DNA of 64,000 nucleotides from Leucosporidium creatinivorum (lineage: Eukaryota; Basidiomycota; Microbotryomycetes; Leucosporidiales; Leucosporidiaceae), in contig BCKL01000003.1 of NCBI GenBank assembly GCA_001600635.1, forward strand, positions 1,592,928 to 1,656,927. Direction: 5' to 3'. Of this stretch, positions 1 through 11,016 are shown one piece after another; positions within the stretch are counted from its first letter, which is position 1; every line of letters starts with the position of its first letter. The position numbers and the translations under genes were made by a program. Under the pieces are notes generated by a model. That model was not told the origin of the DNA. It was given only the letters and a program-made list of their open reading frames with translations, and searched no databases.

Positions 1-928
1 ACCAGCGGCTGTCAGAAGCGGTGTGAGGTCCATTGCTCGACGTCGGCGGTCTGTCGGCGCTCGACGGGCGCGGAGCTCGCTTTGGCCGCTGGAGACGGCG
101 TTTTGGGGTCTGCTTTTTAAGCTGTAGGGGTAGATCTACTCCCAATTGCTTGAGAACGGCGAGGGGCGAGAGCAGCACCACGGGTAGTAAGGCCCTCGTC
201 TTCCGAGTCATCGCCGCACTCGACCTGGTGTCCCCCTTCTCGTGATCTGGGCCGCGCTGGACAAGCTGTATAGTCCACTGCTCGTGCAGACCAGCTGCCA
301 TGGCTGCTGGGTGAGGAGAGAAAGGCCTTCTTGGGGCGTACCCTCGAGCGGCTCGGATGGCCGGAGCAAAGCAGCTCCCGCGGTTGGTGGTTCGGCGCTC
401 GCTCGCTCGTTCACCACACCGCCTCTCCAAGATTCGTCTCTTAGCTGTGTAGAAGGGCGACAGCATACAGCGAAAGTCGGGTAGTCGTGCGTGGCTGAAG
501 GTGAAGCGAAGGGGTGAAGACTGCCCTTACAGCTGCCTCTCGACGCTGCATTGCTTCGGGCTTGCTCTTTTCTCTCCACGCCGTGCCTTCTCCTGTCCCT
601 GCCAGCAGCGACATCGAAAGAGCATGACATTCCTCGATATTAACACGTCGGTTCCATCCACCCGTTCCACTCCAGCACTGCTTCAGCTCCCTCAAACTCC
701 AGCTCCGAGCACCGACAAACGAGAAGAACAGCGATTCAAGAGAGTGAGAGGGTCCAGTGGAGATGCACCGGTGTGTGCAAGAAGACGGAAGGGGTGGGCG
801 AATATTGTAGAGAGGTAGAAGGGCGGAGGCGGGCGAGAAAGGCGAGAGAACAGGATGAGGGGGGGGGGTGTTCGGCGAAGCTTGCGGGAGGTCGTAAAGT
901 CACGCCGAGGGTACAGAATTCGGGGCCA
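1..928. other. No supported gene
   Basis: Short open frames occur on both strands, but none shows a recognisable family, a convincing start or a joinable exon chain. A run of G lies near 861-868. The stretch may hold the 3' UTR of the eIF1 gene and the edge of a gene outside the window. Confidence 0.5.
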
Positions 929-1599
929 CTAGAATCCGTGGAGCTTGATATCTTGCTTCTCTGCTCGATTGGAGGTTGTTAGCATGCAGCACGACCTTCG
1001 GCGAGCTCTGAGCGAGCTCGGGGGGGACGTACTGATGCCCTCCTCGATCAAGATCTCGGCAATCTTGGTCCTCTGATCTCCCTGCAGCTGGATAACCTGT
1101 CCCATCTCATCGTCCTCGACAATCGAGCCGTTGCAGGCGAACTCCTCTGCGATAGGAAAGGCGGGTTAACGCTCAGCTCGACGGGATGCGGGCTTGTCTC
1201 GCCGAGGGCCAGGAAATTGTCAAAAGATGGAGAACTATAGCTCACTCTTGAACGCCTTGAGCAACTTCTTGGGGTCGTAGGCCTTGGGCACTCCCTGGAG
1301 GGTGGTGATGGTCTTGCGACCGTTGCGCTGTTGGATGCGAATGTGGATGTGCTCGGCTATGTAGCGGAGCAAGCGGGGTGTCAGCGGGCGCCTGAAATCT
1401 GTACTTACAGCAGGACGACTACTCACCCTGAGTCTGAACCTTCTTGGTCACCTCGGCCTGAACATCCTCATCCGCTCCCTCGTCGGCAAAAGCGTCGTAA
1501 GGCTTGTTGAGGAGGGTTGAGCTCCTACAAGGGTGTAGATGGTGGTGTGAGCAGTCTCTTTTAGCTCTTTGAAGTGTCCACGAAGTGCAGAACATACAT
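929..1599 (-). CDS. SUI1: Translation initiation factor eIF1 (SUI1)
   Basis: eIF1 binds the 40S subunit near the P site and enforces AUG selection during scanning. Five coding exons (1598-1599, 1430-1524, 1246-1356, 1033-1146, 929-960) join to 354 nt, giving 117 aa, slightly longer than usual for the family. Diagnostic blocks are IHIRIQQRNGRKTITTLQG, KAFKKEFACNG and EMGQVIQLQGDQR, and the tail is KKQDIKLHGF. The N-terminus reads MSSTLLNKPYDAFADEG, like other fungal eIF1 proteins. The start codon is split: exon 1 contributes only AT, a gtatgt intron follows, and the next exon supplies G. No other ATG lies between this point and the divergent gene upstream that could give the conserved N-terminus. 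It is divergent from the flavin monooxygenase gene. The identification is certain; the split start is inferred from frame and homology. Confidence 0.95.
1525..1597 (-). other. Intron splitting the eIF1 start codon (AT|G)
   Basis: This 73-nt intron begins gtatgt at 1597 and ends ttgtag at 1525. Upstream exon bases 1599-1598 are AT and downstream base 1524 is G, so splicing creates ATG AGC TCA. If the intron is kept, the visible ATG opens a 12-codon frame that ends in TAA. Confidence 0.8.
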
Positions 1600-1859
1600 A
1601 AGAGGTGGAAAGAGGTGGGAAAGAAGTGGAAAGAGAAGGGAGAGGGCTGTGGCGAGTCAAGGTTGAGCAGCAGGGTTAGCGATGAGCTACAGGCAGCGAG
1701 AGGAGAGTGATTTGAACGTACAAAGCTGCAAGAAGAGAGATGTACAGAAAGCTGCGGGATGCGGAGGAAGCCAAAGCCGTGAGCGCGTCGCTCTCTCGTT
1801 GCATCTCGACCTCCGCCCCAATTCGAGCAGCTTTCAGCCGACTCTGCTCGACTACAGAA
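1600..1859. promoter_or_regulatory. Shared divergent promoter, eIF1/flavin monooxygenase
   Basis: About 260 bp separate the two divergent start codons, so both 5' UTRs and promoters lie here. I see no clear TATA box. Confidence 0.5.
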
Positions 1860-4800
1860 ATGCCTACTCGTCGCTCGTTAATTATCGGCGCTGGTCCCGC
1901 TGGCTTAACCTCGCTCAAGACTCTACTACACTTCCCTCGCTCGGACGACGACGACGAGCCCCAGTTCGACCCGCTCATCATCGAAGCAGCAGAAGCTATT
2001 GGAGGTACATTCGATCAACGTTCCTATGAGAACGGTCACCTCGTATCTTCAAAGCAGATCACAGCCTTCTCGGATTGTACGTTTGTACCGCTGTCGTCGT
2101 TCGAGCTGAGCTCGAGTGGGGCGTCTCTCGTCGCTCTCGAGCATCGCTGACCTCGCTCTACAACGCTACAGACCGCCTACCCGCCTCCTGTCCTGATCAC
2201 CTCACACTTCCCGCCTATGTCGACTACCTACAAGGCTACATCAAGCGCTTCGGCTTGGATTCGCCCGTCGGAGACCGATGGGAGGGCACGCCGATGGAGG
2301 GAAAGGCGAGGATCCAATTGGGGATGAGGGTGGTTGGAGTGAGGAAAGAAGGTGGGGAGCATAGGGTCAAGGTCGAGGGGAGCGATGGTGAGTTGCTCGC
2401 CCGTCTCTGTGTCGTCTCTGCTCGGCTCGGCGGAGCTGGAGGGGAGACGCCGAAGAATCACCGAGCCTCGACGCTGACCTGCTCTCTCCCCCCTGCGCGA
2501 CAATAGGAAGCATCTTCATCCTTTACGTCGACACCCTCACCATCTGCACCGGCCTACACGTCACCCCCGCCGTGCCCTCCATCCCCGGCCTCCCGGAGAA
2601 CCTCGTTCCCCAATCGCCTCCAGTCCTCCCCCCTACCACTTCGGGCACTTCCTCCTCCTCTTCCGCATCCTCCAAGACCAAAGTCGACCCAATGTCGACG
2701 CCCGAGCCCTCCTCCCCTCCCCGGCCCTCGAGCAAGTCCTTCGCCGATACTGTCACCTCCTCGCCCTCCGCCTCGCTACTCTCGACCGGTAGCAACTCGC
2801 CCTTCACCACCAACGACAAGGACGACTTCTCCCACCCCGCTTCCCCTTCCTCCTTCGCCCTCAAACGTTCCCCCTCCTCCTCCTCCACCGCCGGCTCGGC
2901 GAAATCGCACAAACGCTCCAGCTCAATGGCTTCCATCCCGCCCGTCCCCTCCTTGCAGGATTCGAAGCCCTATAGTTCCATCTCGGCGGACTTGCAGCGT
3001 CACGCTGAGCCAGAAGAGGAGAAGGGAGGCCAAGAGGAGGAAGGACAGCCGCAGTACCCTCCTGTTGATGGCTGGGCGAGGGAGCTGCAGAAGGAGGGAG
3101 TGAGGGTCATTCATAGTAGTCAGTATAAGAAACGGAGTGAGTTCGAGGGGAGGAGGGTGCTGATCTTGGGGGTGAGTTGCTCTCCCACCGGTTTCGAGCA
3201 CGAGGAGGCGAGCTCACGCTGACGATCCTCGGTTGGTGCGCAGATCGGCGAGACGTCTATGGATCTGAGCTATGAGGCCATTCAAGGAGGCGCGAAGGAG
3301 GTGGTCGTCTGTCATCGTGGAGGGTGAGTCGGCTCGCTTGTCTCTGACCTTCTGGGCGCTCGGCTCACCGACTCACGCGGTGTTGCGCAACAGCTTCCTC
3401 TCCTTCCCCAAGGTGCTCAACGATTTTCAGGTCTTTGGAGTGCGGTTTGATGGCGACTTGCCGATTGATGGTCTGGTGAGTTCGGCTCAGCTTGCTTTCG
3501 GTCGGCGCTCGACGCTGACTCTCTCCCTTCTCTTCCCTCCGCTTTCTCGCGCCCTCGTTCGACCGTCGAATAGATCACCAACCGTACGCCTCTGTCGCTC
3601 TTCCCGCTTTCCCCTGACCTCAAGCTGACCCTCCCTCTCCTTCCCCTCCTCCCTCGGCGCCCCCCAAATTAGTCTTCGAAACGACCCACGTCCACCCCTG
3701 GGTCTCTGCCTCCCACCTCCGCTGGTTCATCTCCGACTTGATCATCAAACGCGTCTTGTGGTTCCTCACCGGTACGCAAGCGGGCTGTAATCAATGGGTT
3801 GGAGGGTTGCCGCCGAGCAGGTTGGGGAGGGCTTATGTGTTTTTGAAGTGAGTTTCACTGTTTCCTTCCTCGATGGTGAGGGAGGAAGGAAGCTGATGTA
3901 TTGGGACCGAGCAGTAAGAGCTCCAAAGCCATGCCCTACATCAACGCGCCCTACAAGCCCACGAACCGATGGCTCTCTTCCCTCCTCTCAACATCCTACA
4001 TCGACCCACCCCTCCGTCTCACCCGCTGCACCACCATCGACCTCGCCTTGTGGCCCTCTGGCGTGACCTCCACAGGTCGCGTAATCTTCTCCCCTTCCTC
4101 CTCCCTCCCTCAATCCCGAGGCAAAGACCGACCGGAGGAGAGGAGGATGGCGCAAAGGGAGGTGAAGCCCGATTTGGTGGTGTTTGCTACGGGGTATAAA
4201 CAGGAGTGGGGGTGGTTGGGCGATGAGTACCCCGTTGGACCTGGGGATGAGAGAGTGGACGTGAGGGAGGTTTGTGGGAGGGAGGATTTGAGCGTCGGGT
4301 GGGTTGGGTTCGTTAGGCCTGGTGTTGGTGAGTCTTGTTCCTTTCGCCTGTCTTGCTTTCCATCCCCTTCGCCCCCACCAGCCGAGCTGATCATCCTCCC
4401 CTCGACCGATACAGGCGCCATCCCACCCATTGCCGAACAGCAGGCAATGCTGTGGGCACTTTTGGTCACCAAGCAGATCCCCATCCCTACTACCGAGCCT
4501 CATTATCGACTGTTGGCGAGTGAGGGAGCGAGGATTCAGTATGGGTGAGTTGTGTCTCGTTGCTTCGCCTTCACTGCTTTCGCTTGAGTATCGCGCGTCG
4601 AACGAGAGCTGACTTCCTACTCGTCCTCCCCGTCCCTCCGCCTCTGCTGACCTTCCTCGCCTTCGCCCTCGCCTTCCCTCGCCCTCGCCCTTGCCTTCGC
4701 CCTCGCCCTCGCCCTCGCCGAACCTCTTCCCTCTCGATCCGCAGTGTCGACCACTCGGCATACATGTCCACGCTCGCCAAGGACATGGGAGCTGCACCTG

Positions 4801-5382
4801 GATTACGCCAGTTATACACCGAGTATGGCCTGCATGTGCTCGTCTGCTACTGGTGAGTTCTGGCCCCGTCGAGCGAGTTGGAGTGGGTCGAGCCGAGCCG
4901 AGCGAACGCTGACATTCCTGTACCTCTTCGCTTCTACACCTCGCCCGCCCCTTTTGCCACCGTCACCGTTCTCCCTCTACTTCCTGTCGTCTCGCTCCCT
5001 CGCCTCCAGCTTCGGCGCTGCCTTCGGCCCCTTCTACCGTCTCGTCGGTCCTCTCCGCGGCAACCACGAGGAAATGTCCGACATCGTCACCGTCGAGCTC
5101 TGGGAAACGGTCACTCGTCGTGGGCTCGCTGGCAACTTCTTCATGGGCGTCGTGCGTTCTCTCTCCCTCTTCTCGCCGAGCTGCGGGCTGAACTGACAAG
5201 CGACGAACGGCAAACAGATCCCCATGCTCTTCTACGCGCAGATCAACCTCCTTGCTTACCTTCTTGAGGCGGTTTGGATCCTTCTCGGTCGTCCCGGGGA
5301 GAAGCAAGCGAAGGAGATGTGGTTGAAGAAGGCGGCGGGCGAGAAGGGGAGGATGAGAGTCAAGGTGGAGAAGATGGAGTAG
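1860..5382 (+). CDS. Flavin-containing monooxygenase (FMO-like)
   Basis: Predicted FAD- and NADPH-dependent monooxygenase acting on soft nucleophiles; the substrate is unknown. Twelve exons (1860-2076, 2172-2387, 2507-3171, 3244-3323, 3394-3475, 3574-3583, 3673-3847, 3915-4327, 4415-4544, 4745-4852, 5010-5151, 5218-5382) join in frame to 800 aa. The FAD site is SLIIGAGPAGLTSL at residues 6-19; FSDYRLP follows near residue 70. The FMO-type block VIHSSQYK and the NADPH site VLILGIGETSMDL lie near residues 345-375. VFETTHVHPW crosses a 10-nt micro-exon. The C-terminus has a hydrophobic stretch (LFYAQINLLAYLLEAVW) that could anchor it to a membrane. Exon 3 carries a roughly 120-residue Ser/Pro-rich insertion absent from ordinary FMOs. 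The start is the first ATG that leads directly into the FAD motif. Confidence 0.88.
4650..4718 (+). repeat. CCCTCG-type short tandem repeat in an FMO intron
   Basis: Degenerate copies of a CCCTCG/CCTTCG hexamer lie between the FMO exons ending at 4544 and starting at 4745. They enlarge this intron to 200 nt. Confidence 0.6.
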
Positions 5383-6015
5383 AAGGCGAGGGTATAGAGA
5401 TGGGTAGCTAGGCGATGTGAGGTGTATAGACATTCTGTTGTGCTCTGTGATCGATCATCGGCGCGGCGAGCGAGAGAGCGCCGAGCGCTACCGTTCGCCG
5501 AAGTCGCTGCTCGCTGTCACTTGTCTCTCCAGAAGAACTGAGCTGCCTCTGATAACTCTGACCGATTCGAATCTCGCGCGCTACCATGCCTTATCTCACT
5601 CTCGCTTGCTACGACGAGGCCGACTCGGAGCTGCTCGGCGCCGGCGGAACGGAGACGACCTGCGTTTTGTCAGCAAAGTCAGCTATCGCATCTGCCCGGA
5701 GTTATGTAGAAGCTTACCTCAGTGGTGAACTGGCGGGTGAGCCGCATTGTGAGCAACGGGAGTCGAGCCGGTGGTTGAATGCACCGAAGCCTGCGAGGGA
5801 GGGACGACTCAGCTCCGAGATGGCCTGCGAAGCAGCAGGGAAGGCACACTCCCACCCACCAGAGGGTGAGAATCCATTGAGAAGAAGAATCCAGGTGGGG
5901 ACTGTAGAGTACCAGTGAGTCAGCTCTCCGACGGGAAAGCGCCGACCGATCGCCGAGGTTCGAGTGTGAACGTGGAGCACGTGCCGTCATGGCCGGAGGC
6001 TGCAGAAGGCAGACA
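5383..6015. other. No supported gene
   Basis: Contains the FMO 3' end and possibly the last exon of the minus-strand gene that follows. Open frames of about 100 codons on each strand show no recognisable family. Confidence 0.4.
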
Positions 6016-7594
6016 TTAGGTCATAGAAGAGGATTCAAAAAGGGTATCATGAGATCTCACCATCACATGAAGCTCGCAAAGCGCCTTGTAAAGCATGAAG
6101 GCGAGGCTGTGCTTGAGGCCGAGGTCGAATGGACTCTTGCTGTCGATGTAGTGGGGCTTCTGGTGGTGTGTCGCAAGACTTTCGTACTCATAGCCACACT
6201 GTCGAGCTCCTAGCCTGCAGGGCGACCTCTGCGCCGAATCCAAGCTCCGATGGTCGACGTTGACGGCGACGGAAGCGCCATACTCGGTGATGATGGCTTG
6301 GTCACATTTGGTGGTCAGAGGTAGCTGCCATCCCAAGAGATGAGCTTCAGCTTTCAGGCGGGGCTTCTTGCTGACCACTCACCTGAAAAGCTGAGGCAGC
6401 AGCTTCTTCGGGTTCTTCTGCTGCACCACACTGCCGTCCTGTTGAGTTCCGGGAATGCGTACGATAGCTTCTTTGTGCCATTCGGCCGGGAGGACAACGC
6501 CTGCACGCTGTGGTAAATGTCAGTGACAAGCCGAAAGGACCACCAAACGGTCAATGACCCTACCTTCTCCTCCACGATAAGCAGGGAGTGGTGAGGAGCG
6601 TCAGGCTCGTGTTCACGGTGTGAGCTGGTCCTGCGGTCAACCAGGAGTATGAAGTGATCCAAACGAGATGCTGGGAAGACGGATGGAGTCAGCTTGTTGC
6701 GAATGCGAGCTCTGCGCCGAGCTTCAGCACCTTTCTTGTCCTTGGTCGCGGTGGCCTGCGTGGTGACAATTACTTGCAGAGGTGTCGTTGGAAGCCCTCC
6801 TTGTAGAAGAAGGCGGTTGATGACTTCAAGCACGGGGAGGATTGCGTTGACCAGCACGCTGTCTCTGCAGCGAGAGGCGGGACAATCAGCCTGGGACCTC
6901 GGCTCTCAGCGGAGAACAGAAGCTGCAAGAGACTTACGCGATGTCACCTTCATGGTCATTGAAGCGAGTGAAGGAAGCATGGTGTGGTGCTACTTGGTGA
7001 TGAGCACGATGGATTGCCCAGTAGTACTGCTTGGCGAGAGCCTCGGGGTAGAGCTCGCCCCATGGCTGAAGCTCAATCTTCTGCTTCAAGAAGGGTGCAG
7101 CTGCTCTAGCTTTGCTTGCGGCAGCAGGCTCTTCTGAGTCAAACTGAGGGCACACAGGCATCGGTGCATCGAGAATGTCGCGTAACAGGCAGAGCTTCGG
7201 CTCGATTTTCGGTCGGAGAAGGACGACGTCCATCAGGTCGTGAGATCGCTGGTCGTGTTGTGGGATCTGCGTTGACATTTTATAAACTTGTTAGTGAAAA
7301 TCTTGAGCTGCAGAGTGCTCAGGAGCTCACATAGCCCGACATGCCGTTTTCACGGTGCGCGAAGAAGGCAGAATCGAAAGCCGGCCGAGGGCGGTGGGGG
7401 TGGTCGGGGGCGATGGACGCAGGGAGAACCGCCGGGTGTCTGATGGCTTCTTTCCTGAACCTCCGAACCTTGTCTATTCCTCGCACTGGCTTCTTCTTGA
7501 TGATGGCAAACTCGACACGGAGGGGTCCTTGGCGAGTATCAGGGATGAAAGGTGAGCGAGGGGAGCGGTCTCGAAGGGTGAAGGGGTCAATCAT
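6016..7594 (-). CDS. Uncharacterised protein, possible PD-(D/E)XK nuclease-like domain
   Basis: Exons 7331-7594, 6938-7266, 6564-6864 and 6383-6507 join in frame; the 3' part, near 6016-6370, is unresolved because no acceptor I found keeps a clean frame into LLGWQLPLTTKCDQAIITEY. After a basic N-terminus come VNAILPVLEVINRLL, DHFILLVDRR and then LLIVEEKRAGVVLP. The D...EEK pattern followed by a helical QLF stretch resembles PD-(D/E)XK folds found in some fungal proteins; that is pattern inference only. I start at the Met at 7594; an in-frame upstream start at 7690 is possible. It is divergent from the kinase-like gene at 7778. Either the model is incomplete or the gene is decaying at its 3' end. 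Confidence 0.5.
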
Positions 7595-7777
7595 TGTAGA
7601 CGAGCAGGTGAGAAGTAGGAAGAAAAGAGCGAACGGGGGGCGCAACTCGAATTTCGACGGACTCCGTACAGACGAGAGACAGACGTTCAACTTCGGCAGG
7701 GGAGCTGAGCGCCGAGCCTCGAACGGCGAGGGCGCAACGAACGGCTTTTCTCACTCCTGCCACATCGACCTGCAGCC
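7595..7777. promoter_or_regulatory. Divergent promoter, nuclease-like/kinase-like pair
   Basis: 183 bp separate the two proposed start codons, which suggests shared regulation. No specific site is recognised. Confidence 0.4.
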
Positions 7778-8997
7778 ATGGCTCCACCTCGACTCGACTA
7801 CAGCCACTTGCCCAAGTACTACCCTACACCACCTACCCCCGAGCAGAAGGCCGCGCTGCTCGAGCGCCGACGCATCGCCGAAGCAACACCTCTCGAACGA
7901 GGCGACCAGCTAGCATGGACAGGACCTGCGATGCATCAAGATGCTCTTCCTCCCCTGCCCTACCCTCCTACATCTTCCCCAGCCGCCAACCTTCACCGTC
8001 CGCTCCTTCGATCGCTCCTCTCCCGCAGCGGTCCCGCCTTCTCCGACACTCCCTGGTCGCTCGAGCTCGTCGAGGCGCTTCAGAATACTATTGAGGAGAA
8101 TAACTGGTCGCAAGTCTGGCGCTGCAAGGCTTCGAAAAGCGACGGGAGCGGACAGACGGTCGATGTTGTTGTGAAGCTGCTGCACGAGTCGCTGTTCCCG
8201 CTTCCAAAGGGTGGAGGGAGCCATGAGTCGGACCTCTGGGAATGGTGGTCGGCTGAGTGGTTGGAGAGTAAAGAGGCGAGCAAGTGAGTCGAAGGAGACG
8301 GCGTGCTCGGCGCTCGGCGAAGGGAGAAGCTGACTCGCTCTCCACTTGCCCGGCTACGCCCTTCTCAGCGACTTCCAAGGCGCCGACATCCCCATCTGCT
8401 ACGGCTTCTACCACTTCGACCTCCCGCACGGCGAGCGGGTCATCGGCATGATCCTCGAGGACCTCTCGGCGATTGCTCGAACTCTCCACGTTTTCGTCGC
8501 ACAAGTACAGAACTACAAGGCGGACGATCTCACTTTGCAAGACGGTGTTGACAACTTGGTATAGTAGAAGACTACCTGTAGCCACACTGTAGCAGCGCTG
8601 ATTTGCGATTCGGCGATCGCAGTTCACGCCCGCCCTTCAGGCTCTTCGTCGTTTCCACGACCGAGGTCTCGTGTACCTCGAGCCCGAGGCGGACGACATA
8701 CTGGTGCTAAAGAACCACGGCCTTCTGGATGGTCCCCTGCCGCTCGTGTTCCTCGACCTGGCCCACACCACCACCCGAGCCCGAGCCGAGGAGAACGAGC
8801 GGAGGCGGAAGCGTGATGATCCAACGCCTAAGTCGACGCTCAACAAGGAGCCTTGGCATTTTCGCGCACACGACGAGAGTTGGGTTGTTGCGTTGATCGA
8901 GTCGCAGGTCGGATTTGACAGCTGGCAGGCTTGGACCGCCATGGAGGTGGAGCGAGGGCTATTGGGGCTGTGGGAGCACGTCTGGTACAAGCTCTGA
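7778..8997 (+). CDS. Atypical protein kinase-like protein
   Basis: Exons 7778-8283, 8369-8558 and 8623-8997 give 356 aa. Kinase-like landmarks appear in order: a beta3-type lysine in VDVVVKLLHE, a hinge-like GMILEDLS, a degenerate catalytic loop FHDRGLVYLEPEADDILV (H-x-D layout not classical, the usual Asn replaced) and LVFLDLAH in place of the DFG strand. No glycine loop is evident; the N-terminal 90 residues are Pro-rich. This resembles the compact kinase-like proteins expanded in basidiomycetes, and catalytic activity is doubtful. The gene converges with TRM5, 162 bp away. Confidence 0.6.
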
Positions 8998-9159
8998 GAT
9001 AGTCAACTCGATCTTTCTTCTTCTCGCACTATCTTCAGGCGAGAGACGGCGCCGAGAGCAAGCTACGAGCTCGGTGAACGAAAGCCGAAGGTTCTCGGCG
9101 CTCGCTCTCCTCCCCGAAACCCCAGCAGCAAGAGGCGAGTCATTGCACCGTCTAAAGCG

Positions 9160-11016
9160 CTACGCCACCATCTCCTTGGACAGCCTGAACTCGAGGCAGT
9201 ACATCTCCTTCCTCGGCGCAACGTCTCGCACGAAGCGAAGGCGGTAATCCTTCGCCTGCGGGGTGATGGGCATGCCGAGCGCCTTGGAAGCTCGCTGTGA
9301 GATGCATCAAAGACGAGAAGGGTCAGCGTCGACTCGGGCGAACAGCATGCAACGAAAGAGCCCACCTCGAGAATGTCCTCCTCAGCCGTTTCGGGGCTCT
9401 TGGTGAAGCAGTAGCAGTGGACCATCGGCAACGCTGCTTCTCCCGCCTCCTCGACCGCTTCTCGCGCGCCCTCGAGCTCGTACAGTGGTCGATACAGTCC
9501 CTTGAAGGCGTCGAGGAACTCGATGGCCAGCGCCGGGAGGTTCATCACGAAATGGTTGATGAGGCGCCGAGGAGGGAGGGAGGGGGTGGAGTCGGTGATG
9601 GAGGGTGGTGTTGATGCCGACGATGGATCCTGAGCGGCTTTGGAGGCTTGAGCTTGACGGACGAGCTTGCTCCGAGCTTTGGAGGAGAGAGGCTTCGAAT
9701 AGGGCGGGAAGGGCTCGCTCCACACGTCAAGGACCGATTGACGGATAAAGTCGCGGGCGTCAAAGTTGCCTGTCCGTACGTTAGCCTCAACCTGCGATGC
9801 TAGACGTCAGTCTCGGCTCTCTGAGAGGAGGAAAACAAGCGCACTTTGTTGAGCCTCGCATTCTCCTTGAGCGCCGAAGCACTCGCCGGGTTCAAATCGC
9901 TTGCTACGACAGCGCAGCCCTTCTTTCCTGCTGGAATAGCGAAAGGTCCGACTCCAGCAAAGGCATCGCAGACGACGTCGTGCTCCGAGAACGAGTCGAC
10001 CAGCTTGCCGTGCTCGCCTTGCAGCCGAGAGTTCCAGTAGACGGCCGAGAAGTCGAAGGCGAAGGTACAGTTGGACTCGGACTGATGAACAGAGTATATG
10101 AGCTTTGACTCCAGTAGAGAAAGCGGTGCAGGCTCACAGTCACCACGTTGAAATCGTGGTCGCCGGCGAGCACCTCCATCCTAAAGTTGCGGAACTCGTT
10201 GTCGATCGTGTCGAGCTTGTTGACGACGGTGCGCACGACCTTCTTGTTTTTCTATAGACGTAGGCGAGATCAGCGAGAGCCTCGTAGGGCAACAGATGGG
10301 AAACGAACGTCGAGGATGACCTGGCCGATCAGGTGTCGGTGAGGCAAGTAGGCGTCGCGAAGGTTGAGGTGGGCTGCAAGAGTATATCATCAGCTGTGCG
10401 AAATATTCAGAGATGCATTGAGAGCTCACCAACATGACCAACAAGGGTGAAGGCGGTGGGTGACTCTTCGAGAAGATCCTCGGGCAGGACGGCTTGCAGA
10501 ATCTCGTCTGCGGGAGGGTGGGGTCAGCACGCCAGCGGTGAGAGGAAGCTGGCCCGAGCTCACCTGCTCCCCAGTAGTCGTAGTCGAACTTGAGTGAGTG
10601 CTCGACGAGCTCGAAGTTGGTCTCTGCGAGGAGCTGCTGAAGCGAGGGCGATGCTGTGGGCCGAGATGGGGTCAGCGTGTGTTGAGCGTGGGCTACAGGA
10701 CACTACATACATCGATCTTGCTCTGATAGCAGTACTCGACGGTACTCGGGCGACTCGGGATCGGCGACGACGGCTTGAGTTCGAGGGAGGAAGAAGAGGT
10801 GGCTGTGGAGACGTGTAGGTGAGCTCGGCATCGGTAGAAAGCAGCAGAAGCTACTCACTTCTTTCCCTTTCCATTCCTGAACTCGGCGGCGAGAGCGGCG
10901 GGCACACGAGCAGCGAGAACGGGCACCTCGACAGCGAAGAGAGAGCGGTCGAGCTCAGTGAGGCCGCGGTGGACGGGAGGCTGTAGGTTGATGCTGGGAG
11001 TGTGTCTAGCAGCCAT
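9160..11016 (-). CDS. TRM5: tRNA (guanine37-N1)-methyltransferase
   Basis: Transfers a methyl group from S-adenosylmethionine to N1 of G37 in tRNA, which prevents frameshifting; family members act in the cytosol and mitochondria. Nine exons (10859-11016, 10711-10802, 10564-10653, 10430-10507, 10309-10373, 10138-10251, 9845-10081, 9366-9791, 9160-9294) join in frame to 464 aa. Family blocks include the N-terminal [56 protein letters not shown], the substrate-side [12 protein letters not shown], the AdoMet motif [17 protein letters not shown], the catalytic-region [17 protein letters not shown] and a C-terminal [14 protein letters not shown] 40-residue Ser/Pro-rich stretch sits between the AdoMet domain and the NLP motif. 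The start is the first ATG in frame with the conserved N-terminus. Confidence 0.95.

Noticed and set aside
3771-3780. ggtacgc in FMO exon 7 as a donor
   Set aside because: The frame continues through FLTGTQAGCNQWVGGLPPS without a stop and joins the next exon correctly.
3988-4797. Minus-strand frame of 269 codons opposite the monooxygenase
   Set aside because: Low-complexity Gly/Arg/Glu reading of a repeat; the plus strand carries the FMO exons.
9774-9791. GTACGG inside TRM5 exon 8 as a donor
   Set aside because: Splicing there would remove the conserved frame; reading through keeps [15 protein letters not shown] intact.
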